Below, piece by piece: positions 7,494 through 13,724 of a stretch of 13,724 nucleotides of DNA. Made by a program: the position numbers and the translations under genes. Below the pieces are notes generated by a model. The model did no database searches. It was not told the DNA's origin and saw only the letters and a program-made list of their open reading frames with translations. The DNA is from Candidatus Pacearchaeota archaeon. GTDB taxonomy: Archaea; Nanoarchaeota; Nanoarchaeia; Pacearchaeales; GW2011-AR1. Position 1 is the first letter of the stretch. Each line of letters begins with the position of its first letter. The stretch is from NCBI GenBank assembly GCA_002690445.1, contig NZER01000155.1, positions 1 through 13,724 of the forward strand. The letters run 5' to 3'.

Positions 7494-10218
7494 AAAGCTG
7501 AGTTACAACGCCTTCTCTATAATGGGCGGTCGGCCTCTGCCTCTTGGCTCGCCCCTTGGCATGCCCTTTAGACCCGCGGATTTCACCCTTCAGTTGCTTG
7601 ATCTTTAGCTTGTCTGATCGTGACAGAGGGAGCATAGCCCTCTCTCTCAGGGTTCCTGACTCATCCTCCCACTCAAGCAGAAGGTTGTCCAAGATTCCGG
7701 ATGCGTCATCATGTAGCGACTTCCGCTCCGATTCAGACGTGCCTGTCATGCGAGATTTGGTAAGGAGTTGGTCTACCATCAACCTGGCTTGTTCCACGGG
7801 CTCTTTGCCCCTTGCACGGGAGCCAAGCTCCTCTTGAGCAATTTGATACCATCGGCTCAAATCCTCCTGCGGGGCTCTCTCTCTCAATGCCGCCGCCTGG
7901 GCATCCACCACGGTTGCTGGGGCCATGACTGACTCTATCTCCTGAATCTCGGACTCGGGGATTCCATTTTTCCTCAGAAGCCTCGTATAGTCCCTTGCTC
8001 TTTTCTTATGGAGTTCCGGGTTCTTCCCCCGCAGGGCTGCTATCTCTTGTGCCTTTTCCGTGCGGCTCTTCTTTTTTGGCTGAACTTGCCCTGCGGCACT
8101 TGGGGTCTTGGTTGGAGGGGGCGCTAGACGCCTCTGAAAGTCATCTATCTCTTTCAATACATCATTCAGCATCCTGTTCTCTTTGCTGGCCTTTCCAATC
8201 TCTGTTAGCTGTCCGGTTTCTGGGTCAATCAATGGGTCTTCCCCGGCCCTCATTTTTGTCAGTATGTTTACTGCGTCGTCCCGTAACTGGTTCAGCCTGT
8301 CTCTCTTTTTGCCCTCGGCTTTTGCGAGTAATTTATCTATCCTGTCTATGGTTGCTTTTGGCCCGGTCAAGCCACCCCTCTGCGGCAACGGACCTGGCCT
8401 TCCTCGCGGTTGCGTCTCGGTGTCTCCGGGGGCTACCTGTCGGGCAGTTAGCAATTTCCCCACAAGACTCTCGTTTGCAAGGTCGTCTTTGTTGACCAAT
8501 CCCTGGCGAACCTGGCCTAGCTGGAATTTTACTATTGGGTCTTTCTTATAGGAGATGATTTCCTTTTCCGTTGCATACGGAGTTCCGTTCGGCCAGTTAC
8601 CCCACCCGGATATGTACATAAGCCCCTTGCCTCTCCCGGCTTTTCTACGGGCAGACCTGTAATCCGATGCCATTTCTTCGGCGTTTTGCAGAAGAGCCTT
8701 GTATGCGCTTACGTCGCTGACTTCGCCAAGGCCCTGCTTTTCCCAATACTTGAGTTGCGTTTTGCCCATTCTTATTTGGCCCTCAAGGGTTTTTATTTTG
8801 AACTTCCCTTTCGGTGCCATTGCGGTGGCGAGTTTTGCATAATGACCGCTGACTCTCTTGATGTTGTCTACGTGGATGCCAATCTGCTTGGCTTCTCTGG
8901 CAACAGCCAACTCTTTCTCTTTGGTGAGCAAAGTCGTTTCTCGCTTCAACTCTGCCAACTCACGCTGCTGACGCACCCTCTTCTGCCCCTCGGTTTCCTG
9001 TAGTGGAACGTCTTCGAGAGTGGGGGCGACGGGCTTCTTGGGAGCCGCCGTGGTTGGTTTTCTGGGCTCCCTCAAGGTGGTGGGGAGCAATCTGTCTGGA
9101 ACTTCACCCGTGGTGCTACGGGGCCGCTCTCTTGGTGTCACAGCCCTGGGTCGGGTTGTCGATGGCGGGTAGTCGTCTGCCATTGTATAACCGCCAGGGG
9201 GCTCTCCCTCTGTATCCACAGACAAGACATCTCTTCCGCTTGTTGGGTAGGCTTGAGAGGGCGCTGTTGTTCCAGCTTGTCTCCTGGCGGCTCTGGCAGC
9301 GGCTCTGGGGCCAGTATCCATCGAGATGTCCCTTGCTCTGATGGCCGCTTGAGATACGGGCCTTGGCCGGTCGCCCCTGTGTACTTGAACGGGCGGTTGC
9401 TGGCCTTCTCCGGTTCGCGCCCATTCCCCGTGCGGAAGGAGGGGCTCATCAATCCGGCCACCACCTGGCTCTGGACCCTCAAGAGGAAGACGCCCACCGC
9501 CAACCCCGTAGGTTCCGGGTTTCGTGAACGCAACGCCGCCTGTAGTTTCTGGCGGTCCTATCCCTGGAGCGGGAACGGTCCTATCAAGAACGTCATAGTC
9601 CTCGGTAACCGCCCCAAAGGGGTCTTCAAAGCCCCTGACGTCAACCGCCTCTCGACCCATTTGGCCATAGAGAGCCTTTCGCTCTGTCTGGATGTCTCGC
9701 TCTTTCTGCGCCGCAGTTTCTTTAGCGCCTTGGTACTCTTCCAACTCGCCTTGGTAGGCTTTCATCTGGTCAGCGTATACCTTCTGTGCCGCTGCTTGTG
9801 CCTGGGATTGAGCGGCCCTGGCCTGTGGTGCGCCGCCGAAGTTACGCAGAAGCATTTGCTCGTTCTCGTATGTCCCTTCAATCAACTCCCTTTTTCTGAC
9901 TTCTGCCGCCTCTGCCTCCTTAATCCGAAGCCCACTCTGCGCCTCTGCCTCCGCAGTCCGATACCCACTCTGCGACCTATCCCGCTCGACCTGGCGACCA
10001 TATTCAGCCTTTGCCGCCTCTTCTTGGAGGTGTGCGCCAAACGCCTGTGTGCCGAAACCGATGCCGCCACGGATTACCTCTTGGGCTGCGCCAAATGCCA
10101 GTCGCTCCCAGGGGTTTTCCTTTTCTGGTCTTTGCGTGTACCTGAATCCACCGCCGCCTCCCCTGGCAGGGGCTTGGCGAAGCGCTTGGGGCATGTATGT
10201 TCCTGGTGGTGCTGCCAT
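7492..10218 (-). CDS. 908-aa low-complexity, coiled-coil virion-type protein, function unknown
   Basis: The frame is open from 10371, but the likely start is the ATG at 10218. It has GAGGG 8 nt upstream and lies 16 nt after the previous stop, whereas the longer form would overlap the upstream gene by 137 nt. The head contains RGGGGGF (19-25) and an amphipathic Gly-rich segment (FGAAQEVIRGGIGFGTQAFG). A long Ala/Glu/Gln helical region follows (about 60-190) with a tandem 11-residue repeat at 82-104. Residues about 205-400 are a Pro/Thr/Arg/Gly-rich, probably disordered linker. Charged coiled coil occurs at about 406-446, mixed helical regions run to 700, and basic helices lie at 713-760. A very basic tail (KLKIKQLKGEIRGSKGHAKG) starts near residue 869. 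There is no enzymatic motif. Its place between a 458-aa helical protein and the 1789-aa giant parallels T7 gp15 between gp14 and gp16. A tail or scaffold component is the alternative. Confidence 0.75.
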   Translation of the reverse strand: MAAPPGTYMPQALRQAPARGGGGGFRYTQRPEKENPWERLAFGAAQEVIRGGIGFGTQAFGAHLQEEAAKAEYGRQVERDRSQSGYRTAEAEAQSGLRIKEAEAAEVRKRELIEGTYENEQMLLRNFGGAPQARAAQSQAQAAAQKVYADQMKAYQGELEEYQGAKETAAQKERDIQTERKALYGQMGREAVDVRGFEDPFGAVTEDYDVLDRTVPAPGIGPPETTGGVAFTKPGTYGVGGGRLPLEGPEPGGGRIDEPLLPHGEWARTGEGQQPPVQVHRGDRPRPVSQAAIRARDISMDTGPRAAARAARRQAGTTAPSQAYPTSGRDVLSVDTEGEPPGGYTMADDYPPSTTRPRAVTPRERPRSTTGEVPDRLLPTTLREPRKPTTAAPKKPVAPTLEDVPLQETEGQKRVRQQRELAELKRETTLLTKEKELAVAREAKQIGIHVDNIKRVSGHYAKLATAMAPKGKFKIKTLEGQIRMGKTQLKYWEKQGLGEVSDVSAYKALLQNAEEMASDYRSARRKAGRGKGLMYISGWGNWPNGTPYATEKEIISYKKDPIVKFQLGQVRQGLVNKDDLANESLVGKLLTARQVAPGDTETQPRGRPGPLPQRGGLTGPKATIDRIDKLLAKAEGKKRDRLNQLRDDAVNILTKMRAGEDPLIDPETGQLTEIGKASKENRMLNDVLKEIDDFQRRLAPPPTKTPSAAGQVQPKKKSRTEKAQEIAALRGKNPELHKKRARDYTRLLRKNGIPESEIQEIESVMAPATVVDAQAAALRERAPQEDLSRWYQIAQEELGSRARGKEPVEQARLMVDQLLTKSRMTGTSESERKSLHDDASGILDNLLLEWEDESGTLRERAMLPLSRSDKLKIKQLKGEIRGSKGHAKGRAKRQRPTAHYREGVVTQL
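9908..9973 (-). repeat. Two tandem 33-nt units within the 908-aa gene
   Basis: The units 9908-9940 and 9941-9973 are directly adjacent and differ at about five of 33 positions. They share GCCTCTGCCTCC at the start and CCCACTCTGC at the end on the + strand. They encode two in-frame 11-residue helical repeats, QSGYRTAEAEA and QSGLRIKEAEA, at residues 82-104. Eleven residues equal three helical turns, so the duplication keeps the face of a coiled coil. It is a likely slippage-type expansion inside a coding region. Confidence 0.85.
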
Positions 10219-10226
10219 TTTGTTTT

Positions 10227-10231
10227 CCCTC
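10227..10231 (-). promoter_or_regulatory. Shine-Dalgarno deciding the start of the 908-aa gene
   Basis: GAGGG on the - strand sits 8 nt before the ATG at 10218, in the 16-nt gap after the preceding TAA (10235-10237). No comparable site precedes the upstream in-frame starts at 10371 or beyond, so the shorter form is preferred. Confidence 0.65.
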
Positions 10232-10234
10232 GGC

Positions 10235-11611
10235 TTATTTGTTCTTCCAATTACCCCAGGCAGAGCCCTCGAATGGGTCGCCAGCAGGCGGCGGTTCCGC
10301 TTGGCCAATTGTCGCAGAACTAGACCCATACCCAGGTTGCCCTTCAGCGCTGACAAAACCGGGCATCTCACCCTCTTCGTAAGAGCCCAGGTCGCTATCC
10401 CTGCTCACAAAGAGATTGTATTCACTCTCAGCGAAGAACCTTTGCATCGCTATGAACTGAGCCTTGATGAATGACGGGTCGGCGTTCATGCTCTTGAGTT
10501 CTTCTATCTCAGACATCATCCAGCCGTAGAACTTCTCGTTCAGCATCTTGCCCTTGGCGTCTGCCTTGTTTTCTAGCTGGTTGATAAATTCGGTCACTGA
10601 ACTATCAATACCTGTTCTATACGCCTCGTCCTCCATAAACATCTGCGTACTGAATCGGTTGTTCTCGTTGTTCATCGCTTGCGACATCGCGAGTTCCGCG
10701 TCACTCTGCTGTCCCGCCCAGTGGGCAGTCAACTTCTGAGCCTGGTCAGTCACAATATGTTCGCTTCCAGACAGGCCTGCCCCTGCCATAATCTCTCTGA
10801 GATTTCGACGACTGGCGTGTTCTCTCTCTGCCATGGAGGACATGGTGTTGTTGTAAGCTTTATTGATAACGTCTAAGTTCGCGTTGTGGGCTTCCGTGCC
10901 CAAGGACGAATAGCCTTTGCGGAATTGAATTGGCGTTCCTGTGGCTGTGGTTGCTGTTGCAGCGGTGGTTCGGTCTACATCGGGGTGCAATTCCTGCCAC
11001 GGGCTGGTGCTAGGCGCTGGACCTGCGCCCGGTGGTGCCCAGTCTTCGTCGTAGCCAACCCAGCCCGTGCTTTCTGGCTCATCTCCGGCGTATATGGGAT
11101 TGCCCATGGGGTCGTGGCCGACTATGTTCGCGCCCTCAACCGGGGTCGGCGGGAAAGCAGTGGCATACGCACTCTCCATCCCCTCTGGCACAGCGCCATA
11201 TGCAGGCATAAAAGCACCTGGCGGTGCCCATCCAGTTACATTCTGGTCAAGCCCTGTCTCTCCACCACCCACGTCGAACATCTGCAGCCCACCAGCCCCA
11301 CCCATTCCAGGCTGTGCCGCTGTTGCCTGCGTGAACGGGTCATACTGAGAGACTAACGATGATGTTGGCATGCCTCCACCCTGTCCCATGAACCCAGACA
11401 GTGGACCGCCTGCGAAGCGATAAGGGGCCGCTTGAGGGGTCTGCCGCACCGTTCGTGGCATTCCCATGGTAGGAGACTGTGCAGGAGCAGCCAAGGCAGC
11501 CAGGGACTGGTCAACGCCCTGCTGTGCAGCCTGCATCTGCTGCTGTTGTTGCTGCGTTCCCATGGGGGCGGCATTGCTTTTGTTCATCGAGGGTTGATTT
11601 CCGTTTGCCAT
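10235..11611 (-). CDS. 458-aa protein with Gln/Pro-rich head and helical body, putative internal core protein
   Basis: The start is taken as the ATG at 11611 (protein MANGNQPSMNKS...) with AGGGG 5 nt upstream. The in-frame start at 11644 would add 11 residues inside the previous gene. Residues 20-25 are six Gln, and residues 1-230 are rich in Gly, Pro, Met, Ala and Thr and are probably disordered. From about 235 to 380 the protein is strongly helical with heptad-like spacing. It contains HASRRNLREIMAGAGLSGSE near 262-282, an Arg-rich helix followed by Gly-Leu-Ser-Gly-Ser that recalls T7 gp14-like internal virion proteins and similar phage proteins. A second helical stretch around 340-385 (SSVTEFINQLENKADAKGKM and following) leads to a Gly/Ser/Pro-rich acidic tail. 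There is no signal peptide or catalytic motif. It is the first of three genes of rising size (458, 908, 1789 aa). The core-protein reading is tentative, and a tail adaptor is possible. Confidence 0.75.
   Translation of the reverse strand: MANGNQPSMNKSNAAPMGTQQQQQQMQAAQQGVDQSLAALAAPAQSPTMGMPRTVRQTPQAAPYRFAGGPLSGFMGQGGGMPTSSLVSQYDPFTQATAAQPGMGGAGGLQMFDVGGGETGLDQNVTGWAPPGAFMPAYGAVPEGMESAYATAFPPTPVEGANIVGHDPMGNPIYAGDEPESTGWVGYDEDWAPPGAGPAPSTSPWQELHPDVDRTTAATATTATGTPIQFRKGYSSLGTEAHNANLDVINKAYNNTMSSMAEREHASRRNLREIMAGAGLSGSEHIVTDQAQKLTAHWAGQQSDAELAMSQAMNNENNRFSTQMFMEDEAYRTGIDSSVTEFINQLENKADAKGKMLNEKFYGWMMSEIEELKSMNADPSFIKAQFIAMQRFFAESEYNLFVSRDSDLGSYEEGEMPGFVSAEGQPGYGSSSATIGQAEPPPAGDPFEGSAWGNWKNK
11537..11554 (-). 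repeat. Six-codon glutamine tract in the 458-aa gene
   Basis: Consecutive CAG/CAA codons encode Gln 20-25 of the 458-aa protein (CTGCTGCTG TTGTTGCTG on the + strand). The tract is followed by further Gln/Met/Ala codons. It is a short low-complexity trinucleotide tract with mixed codons, so it may be kept for protein composition rather than being a recent slippage product. Confidence 0.8.
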
Positions 11612-11616
11612 TATTA

Positions 11617-11621
11617 CCCCT
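11617..11621 (-). promoter_or_regulatory. Shine-Dalgarno overlapping the upstream stop codon
   Basis: On the - strand the sequence reads TAGGGGTAATAATG. TAG (11622-11620) ends the 215-aa gene, AGGGG is the ribosome site, and the ATG at 11611 starts the 458-aa gene. The stop and the ribosome site share bases, which supports the 11611 start and suggests termination-reinitiation. Confidence 0.65.
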
Positions 11622-12267
11622 ACAGGTGAAGAGCCTTGAACCACAGTATAGCAGATATGTTCTGAAGACCACTCGTTTCAGTGGTCGAATCTGGCACCAC
11701 CCGCAATCGAAACCGCTCATCTGTGGCGAAGAATGACTTGCCTCCTGGTATTCCGATAAGGACGTTTGTGCCAGTCCCCTCTAGGGTTTCGGCATCAACA
11801 GTGCCAAGCTCAATCGTATTGTTGTTGAATTGATACTGGTCAAGTATGGCGACCTCGTCTCCAGCAGCGTTCACCTTTTCGACAAAGATGGTGGTTGTGC
11901 TGGTTGCTAGAGGTGTTGAGTAATAGGTTCCAAAGAACAGTTCTCCGTTGAGAAAGATGATGGGCTCTCTTACTTCATACTCAAACTCAAGAGACTTGCC
12001 TGCACCTCTTTGGATGGAGGCGGGATCCCTGTCAGGTGCCACAAGATATGCTGCGTCCGTTGAGCCATTGATGATGTCGTTGACCCCAGGTGGCTCAAAG
12101 AAGTTGGGTCCATGCATGGCTACCGCAAACACAGAGAACCTTGGCCGTATCTGGTCATACCCAAGTGCCTTGATTGCAGTCTCGTTGAGCCCATCGTTGC
12201 CAGTTCCGCTACCCACCTTAGCTGGGTCGACTGTCTGGCCTATCGGCATGCGGTCTAGTTCACTCAA
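11620..12267 (-). CDS. 215-aa beta-rich phage structural protein, function unknown
   Basis: The best start is a TTG at 12267, with GGAG 7 nt upstream and an 8-nt overlap with the preceding gene. The ATG at 12249 (MPIGQTVD) has no convincing ribosome site but would give a 209-aa form. The N-terminal ~35 residues are polar. The rest alternates strands and turns (FSVFAVAMHGPNFFEPPG near 45-62, SLEFEYEVREPIIFLNGELF near 92-111, ATSTTTIFVEKV). The end, DERFRLRVVPDSTTETSG followed by ISAILWFKAL, matches the last-strand pattern of the two genes before it, so a related beta-sandwich is possible. I do not recognise the family. Its position after the spike-like genes and before the presumed core genes suggests a virion surface, neck or tail accessory protein. 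Confidence 0.7.
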   Translation of the reverse strand: MSELDRMPIGQTVDPAKVGSGTGNDGLNETAIKALGYDQIRPRFSVFAVAMHGPNFFEPPGVNDIINGSTDAAYLVAPDRDPASIQRGAGKSLEFEYEVREPIIFLNGELFFGTYYSTPLATSTTTIFVEKVNAAGDEVAILDQYQFNNNTIELGTVDAETLEGTGTNVLIGIPGGKSFFATDERFRLRVVPDSTTETSGLQNISAILWFKALHL

Positions 12268-12847
12268 CGTGTGTCTCCGTTACTGTTACTGATACCGTGA
12301 TGATAGCCTGTGGCCTGTTCTTGCCTTCCGTCGAGCCGCCTATTTTGGAGTTGGTACACATTATTCGGATGTACTCTCCCTTCTTGTAGGTGTTCGTGTA
12401 TGTGGACCCACTGCCCTGAACCGTTCCATCTTCGCCACCATTTAGGGTGACGAATGGGCCATCCGAATACGAACTCCAGTGGGCGCTGCTGCCTGTATTA
12501 TATGCATCGGTCAACACGCTGCTGGATTCGACCGAAACAATAACCCCATCCGCAGATGTCAAAAGTATCTCATCATTGACATACACCTGAAGCCCGATGA
12601 CCTTCATGTCTCTGGGTGCCGTGAAAACGAGCAGTGAGCGGTCTTCGGTTTCCCAGTCACCATCTTGGATGTCTGGCCCATAGTACACCGGCCCAACCGT
12701 GATGGTGCCGTCGCCATAGGGTTGAGTGAGGTCGGACATCTCGACATTGCCCTCTATCTCACCCCGGATAAGCGCATCGTTGGTGTACACCTCGGAGCCA
12801 TCGAGGTATTGGTTGGGTCGCATTCTGTTGATGATAGGCTTTCCCAT
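12260..12847 (-). CDS. 195-aa beta-sandwich-like protein, second of two tandem paralogues
   Basis: The start is the ATG at 12847, which shares its A with the upstream TGA (TGATG) and has AAGG 7 nt upstream. A longer frame from 12889 would overlap the previous gene by 43 nt without a better site. The N-terminal third carries VYTNDA at residues 20-25 and VGP at 51-53. The 179-aa protein encoded just before it has the same marks at 20-25 (VYTNDA) and 49-51 (IGP). A later strand pair (LLVFTAPRDMKVIGLQVYVN) and the closing KKGEYIRIMCTNSKIG with an AIITVSVTV end strand are typical of jelly-roll or carbohydrate-binding-like phage surface domains. There is no signal peptide or enzyme motif. The likely role is a virion decoration, fibre or tail accessory protein. 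The fold is inferred from strand pattern only. Confidence 0.72.
   Translation of the reverse strand: MGKPIINRMRPNQYLDGSEVYTNDALIRGEIEGNVEMSDLTQPYGDGTITVGPVYYGPDIQDGDWETEDRSLLVFTAPRDMKVIGLQVYVNDEILLTSADGVIVSVESSSVLTDAYNTGSSAHWSSYSDGPFVTLNGGEDGTVQGSGSTYTNTYKKGEYIRIMCTNSKIGGSTEGKNRPQAIITVSVTVTETHVE
12275..12278 (-). promoter_or_regulatory. GGAG ribosome site supporting a TTG start
   Basis: GGAG (within CGGAGA on the - strand) lies 7 nt before the TTG at 12267, inside the last codons of the preceding gene. The alternative ATG at 12249 is preceded only by GAGTGA at a longer distance. The site therefore favours the TTG start and an 8-nt gene overlap. Confidence 0.55.
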
Positions 12848-13386
12848 CAGCTTGCCTTGTTGTTGGCGTGTGCAAGAATGGTTATACACGCATGAAATAC
12901 TGGTGTGCCGCTTTTTACTGTTTTGATCCTCACATGCCCTTGCCTAGCTACCGTCCTGTCGGAATCGGAACTCAGGTCAAGTGTAAACGAGTCCACGCTA
13001 TTCACCACAAGGGTTCCAACAGATGCCCATGCACCCGCATTTGCCGTGTCCGTTTCAACATGGAAGGTTATAAAGTCTGTCCCATTCACGGTCCCCGGCC
13101 CCACGGCATCGCCGGTACTAGCGTCCATTACTGACACATGAAGCTCTCGTAGAACAATTCCAGACGCATCCATTGATGTCGGCACGGTCCACTGGAATAG
13201 CGGAGTTTCAGTCTCTGCACATCTCGTTCTTATCGGACCAATGACAAGCTGAGAAGTCTTGTACGTGACATTATCGGTGATATCCATCGCGCCAAACACA
13301 GCCACGAGATTGGCATCGTTGGTATAGACATCGTCGGCGCTGGTGGCTTGGCCTGTTGTGAATGTTCCAATTACGGGGTCTGTCAT
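12847..13386 (-). CDS. 179-aa beta-sandwich-like protein, first of two tandem paralogues
   Basis: The ATG at 13386 overlaps the beta-helix gene's stop by 4 nt (ATGA) and has a strong GGGGAGGT site 9 nt upstream. The N-terminus (MTDPVIGTFTTGQATSADD) leads to VYTNDA at 20-25 and IGP at 49-51, the same spacing as in the following 195-aa protein. The middle (PLFQWTVPTSMDASGIVLRE, then LHVSVMDAS) and the end (GHVRIKTVKSGTP, then CITILA) align by pattern with that protein's FTAPRDMK and YIRIMCTN...AIITVSV segments. Composition is rich in Thr, Asp, Ser and Val, typical of secreted or virion-surface beta proteins. It has no predicted signal sequence. Together the pair suggests a gene duplication within the structural operon, with different surface roles or a hetero-oligomer. 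Confidence 0.72.
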   Translation of the reverse strand: MTDPVIGTFTTGQATSADDVYTNDANLVAVFGAMDITDNVTYKTSQLVIGPIRTRCAETETPLFQWTVPTSMDASGIVLRELHVSVMDASTGDAVGPGTVNGTDFITFHVETDTANAGAWASVGTLVVNSVDSFTLDLSSDSDRTVARQGHVRIKTVKSGTPVFHACITILAHANNKAS

Positions 13387-13724
13387 TCTAAATCAACCTC
13401 CCCGATGTTTGCGCTGTACATGTTGTTCTTGCCAGTTGTGAAGAAAAGTGTTCCCTTGCTCTTGTCACGCAACGCCACATTGCCTGTGACCGCGTTTGCT
13501 TCTGCATCATGCGTCAATATCAGAGCAAAACCATCGGCATGCCCTTCGACGTAGTTGCCGTGGATTCTGTTGTGGTCGCTTATGGCAAACACCCCTGTCT
13601 CCGTTGCCAGTATGGTGTTGTCTGACACTGAGCACTTGTCTCGACCCACATAAACCCCGTATGCCGTGGTATCCATATAGCATCCAGCCACATGGCCGTA
13701 TGCCCCAGCCAAGTATACACCAGC
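13383..13724 (-). CDS. C-terminal end of a parallel beta-helix protein (putative tailspike), cut by the window edge
   Basis: The frame is open to the window's last base, so the gene continues to the right. The 113 visible residues show the rung pattern of a right-handed parallel beta-helix, with short strands and Gly/Asn turns every 20-odd residues: AGVYLAGAYGHVAGCYMD, TAYGVYVGRDKCSVSDNTI, TGVFAISDHNRIHGNYVEG, FALILTHDAEANAVTGNVA and NNMYSANIGEVDLE. This pattern is known from pectate-lyase-like folds, including phage tailspikes and polysaccharide depolymerases. No catalytic residues can be judged from this fragment, and the N-terminal virion-anchoring part is missing. The stop overlaps the next gene's start (ATGA). 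A depolymerase or receptor-binding spike is the most likely role in this context, and a non-enzymatic tail protein is the alternative. Confidence 0.75.
   Translation of the reverse strand, partial: AGVYLAGAYGHVAGCYMDTTAYGVYVGRDKCSVSDNTILATETGVFAISDHNRIHGNYVEGHADGFALILTHDAEANAVTGNVALRDKSKGTLFFTTGKNNMYSANIGEVDLE
13396..13403 (-). promoter_or_regulatory. Strong Shine-Dalgarno before the first paralogue
   Basis: GGGGAGGT on the - strand lies 9 nt before the ATG at 13386 and inside the last codons of the beta-helix gene. It is the strongest ribosome site in the window and fits a highly expressed structural protein. Confidence 0.7.

Noticed and set aside
7995..8495. A 166-codon + strand frame rich in Leu, Ser and Cys
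   Set aside because: It is antisense to the 908-aa gene, with hydrophobic shadow composition and no supporting start signal.
9253..10323. A 356-codon open frame on the + strand
   Set aside because: It lies wholly antisense to the 908-aa gene and the end of the 458-aa gene. Its product is Leu/Cys/Arg/Ser-rich, as expected from the reverse of Glu/Ala/Gln/Pro-rich codons. It has no evident ribosome site, and the - strand frames have coupled starts and stops.
10219..10371. A longer N-terminus for the 908-aa protein starting at 10371
   Set aside because: It would overlap the preceding gene by 137 nt. The extra 51 residues are basic and unlike the rest, and the ATG at 10218 has GAGGG at good spacing.
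10886..11356. A 156-codon + strand frame with Cys/Gly-rich product
   Set aside because: It is antisense to the Gly/Pro/Thr-rich head of the 458-aa gene. The Cys-rich stretch comes from Ala/Thr codon runs read in reverse.
11612..11644. A start at 11644 for the 458-aa protein
   Set aside because: It lies within the 215-aa gene. The ATG at 11611 has AGGGG just upstream, coupled to that gene's stop.
12848..12889. A longer start (12889) for the 195-aa protein
   Set aside because: The 14 extra residues lie inside the previous gene. The ATG at 12847 forms a TGATG coupling, and the paralogue alignment puts VYTNDA at the same position only with this start.
1..13724. tRNA genes, CRISPR arrays, insertion sequences, attachment sites
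   Set aside because: I saw no cloverleaf with a conserved T-loop, no regularly spaced repeats, no transposase frame and no terminal inverted or direct repeats. Almost all bases are inside supported genes.

Overview
The window looks like part of the late (virion and lysis) region of a tailed bacteriophage or prophage, most likely from a metagenomic or poorly studied source. The reasons are dense packing with 1-8 nt overlaps, almost no intergenic DNA, a long co-directional run of structural-type genes, several very large Ala/Gln/Pro/Glu-rich proteins, a beta-helix protein and a TIM-barrel glycosidase-like gene. There is no rRNA, tRNA, housekeeping gene or host marker, so the host cannot be named. 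The glycosidase-like protein recalls a family I associate with Actinobacteria and Chloroflexota and their phages, but that is recollection and not evidence from this window. By eye the base composition is moderately GC-rich, and start sites mostly carry recognisable purine-rich Shine-Dalgarno sequences.

Layout. On the + strand (1-1337) the 3' end of one gene overlaps by one base a 399-residue, low-complexity protein of unknown function. An 18-nt gap (1338-1355) separates this from a long - strand operon that runs from the right edge back to 1356. In order of transcription the operon holds: the C-terminal end of a beta-helix (tailspike/pectate-lyase-like) protein (13724-13383); two beta-rich proteins that appear to be tandem paralogues (179 aa and 195 aa); a 215-aa beta-rich protein with a TTG start; a 458-aa protein with a Gln/Met/Pro-rich head and an alpha-helical body; a 908-aa low-complexity, coiled-coil protein; a 1789-aa giant protein; and a 250-aa TIM-barrel glycoside-hydrolase-like protein.

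How the genes may work together. The first four genes would make surface or receptor-contact parts (spike, jelly-roll-like accessory proteins). The 458-908-1789 trio rises in size in the same order as the T7 internal-core/ejection proteins gp14-gp15-gp16, and the 1789-aa protein has signatures I recall from giant phage ejected or internal proteins. The glycosidase-like protein is joined to the giant gene by a TAATG stop/start overlap and could supply wall-degrading activity for entry or lysis. This ejection-module reading is an inference from gene order, size and composition. No homology search was possible.

Several long open frames antisense to the low-complexity genes, up to 356 codons, are judged to be shadows.
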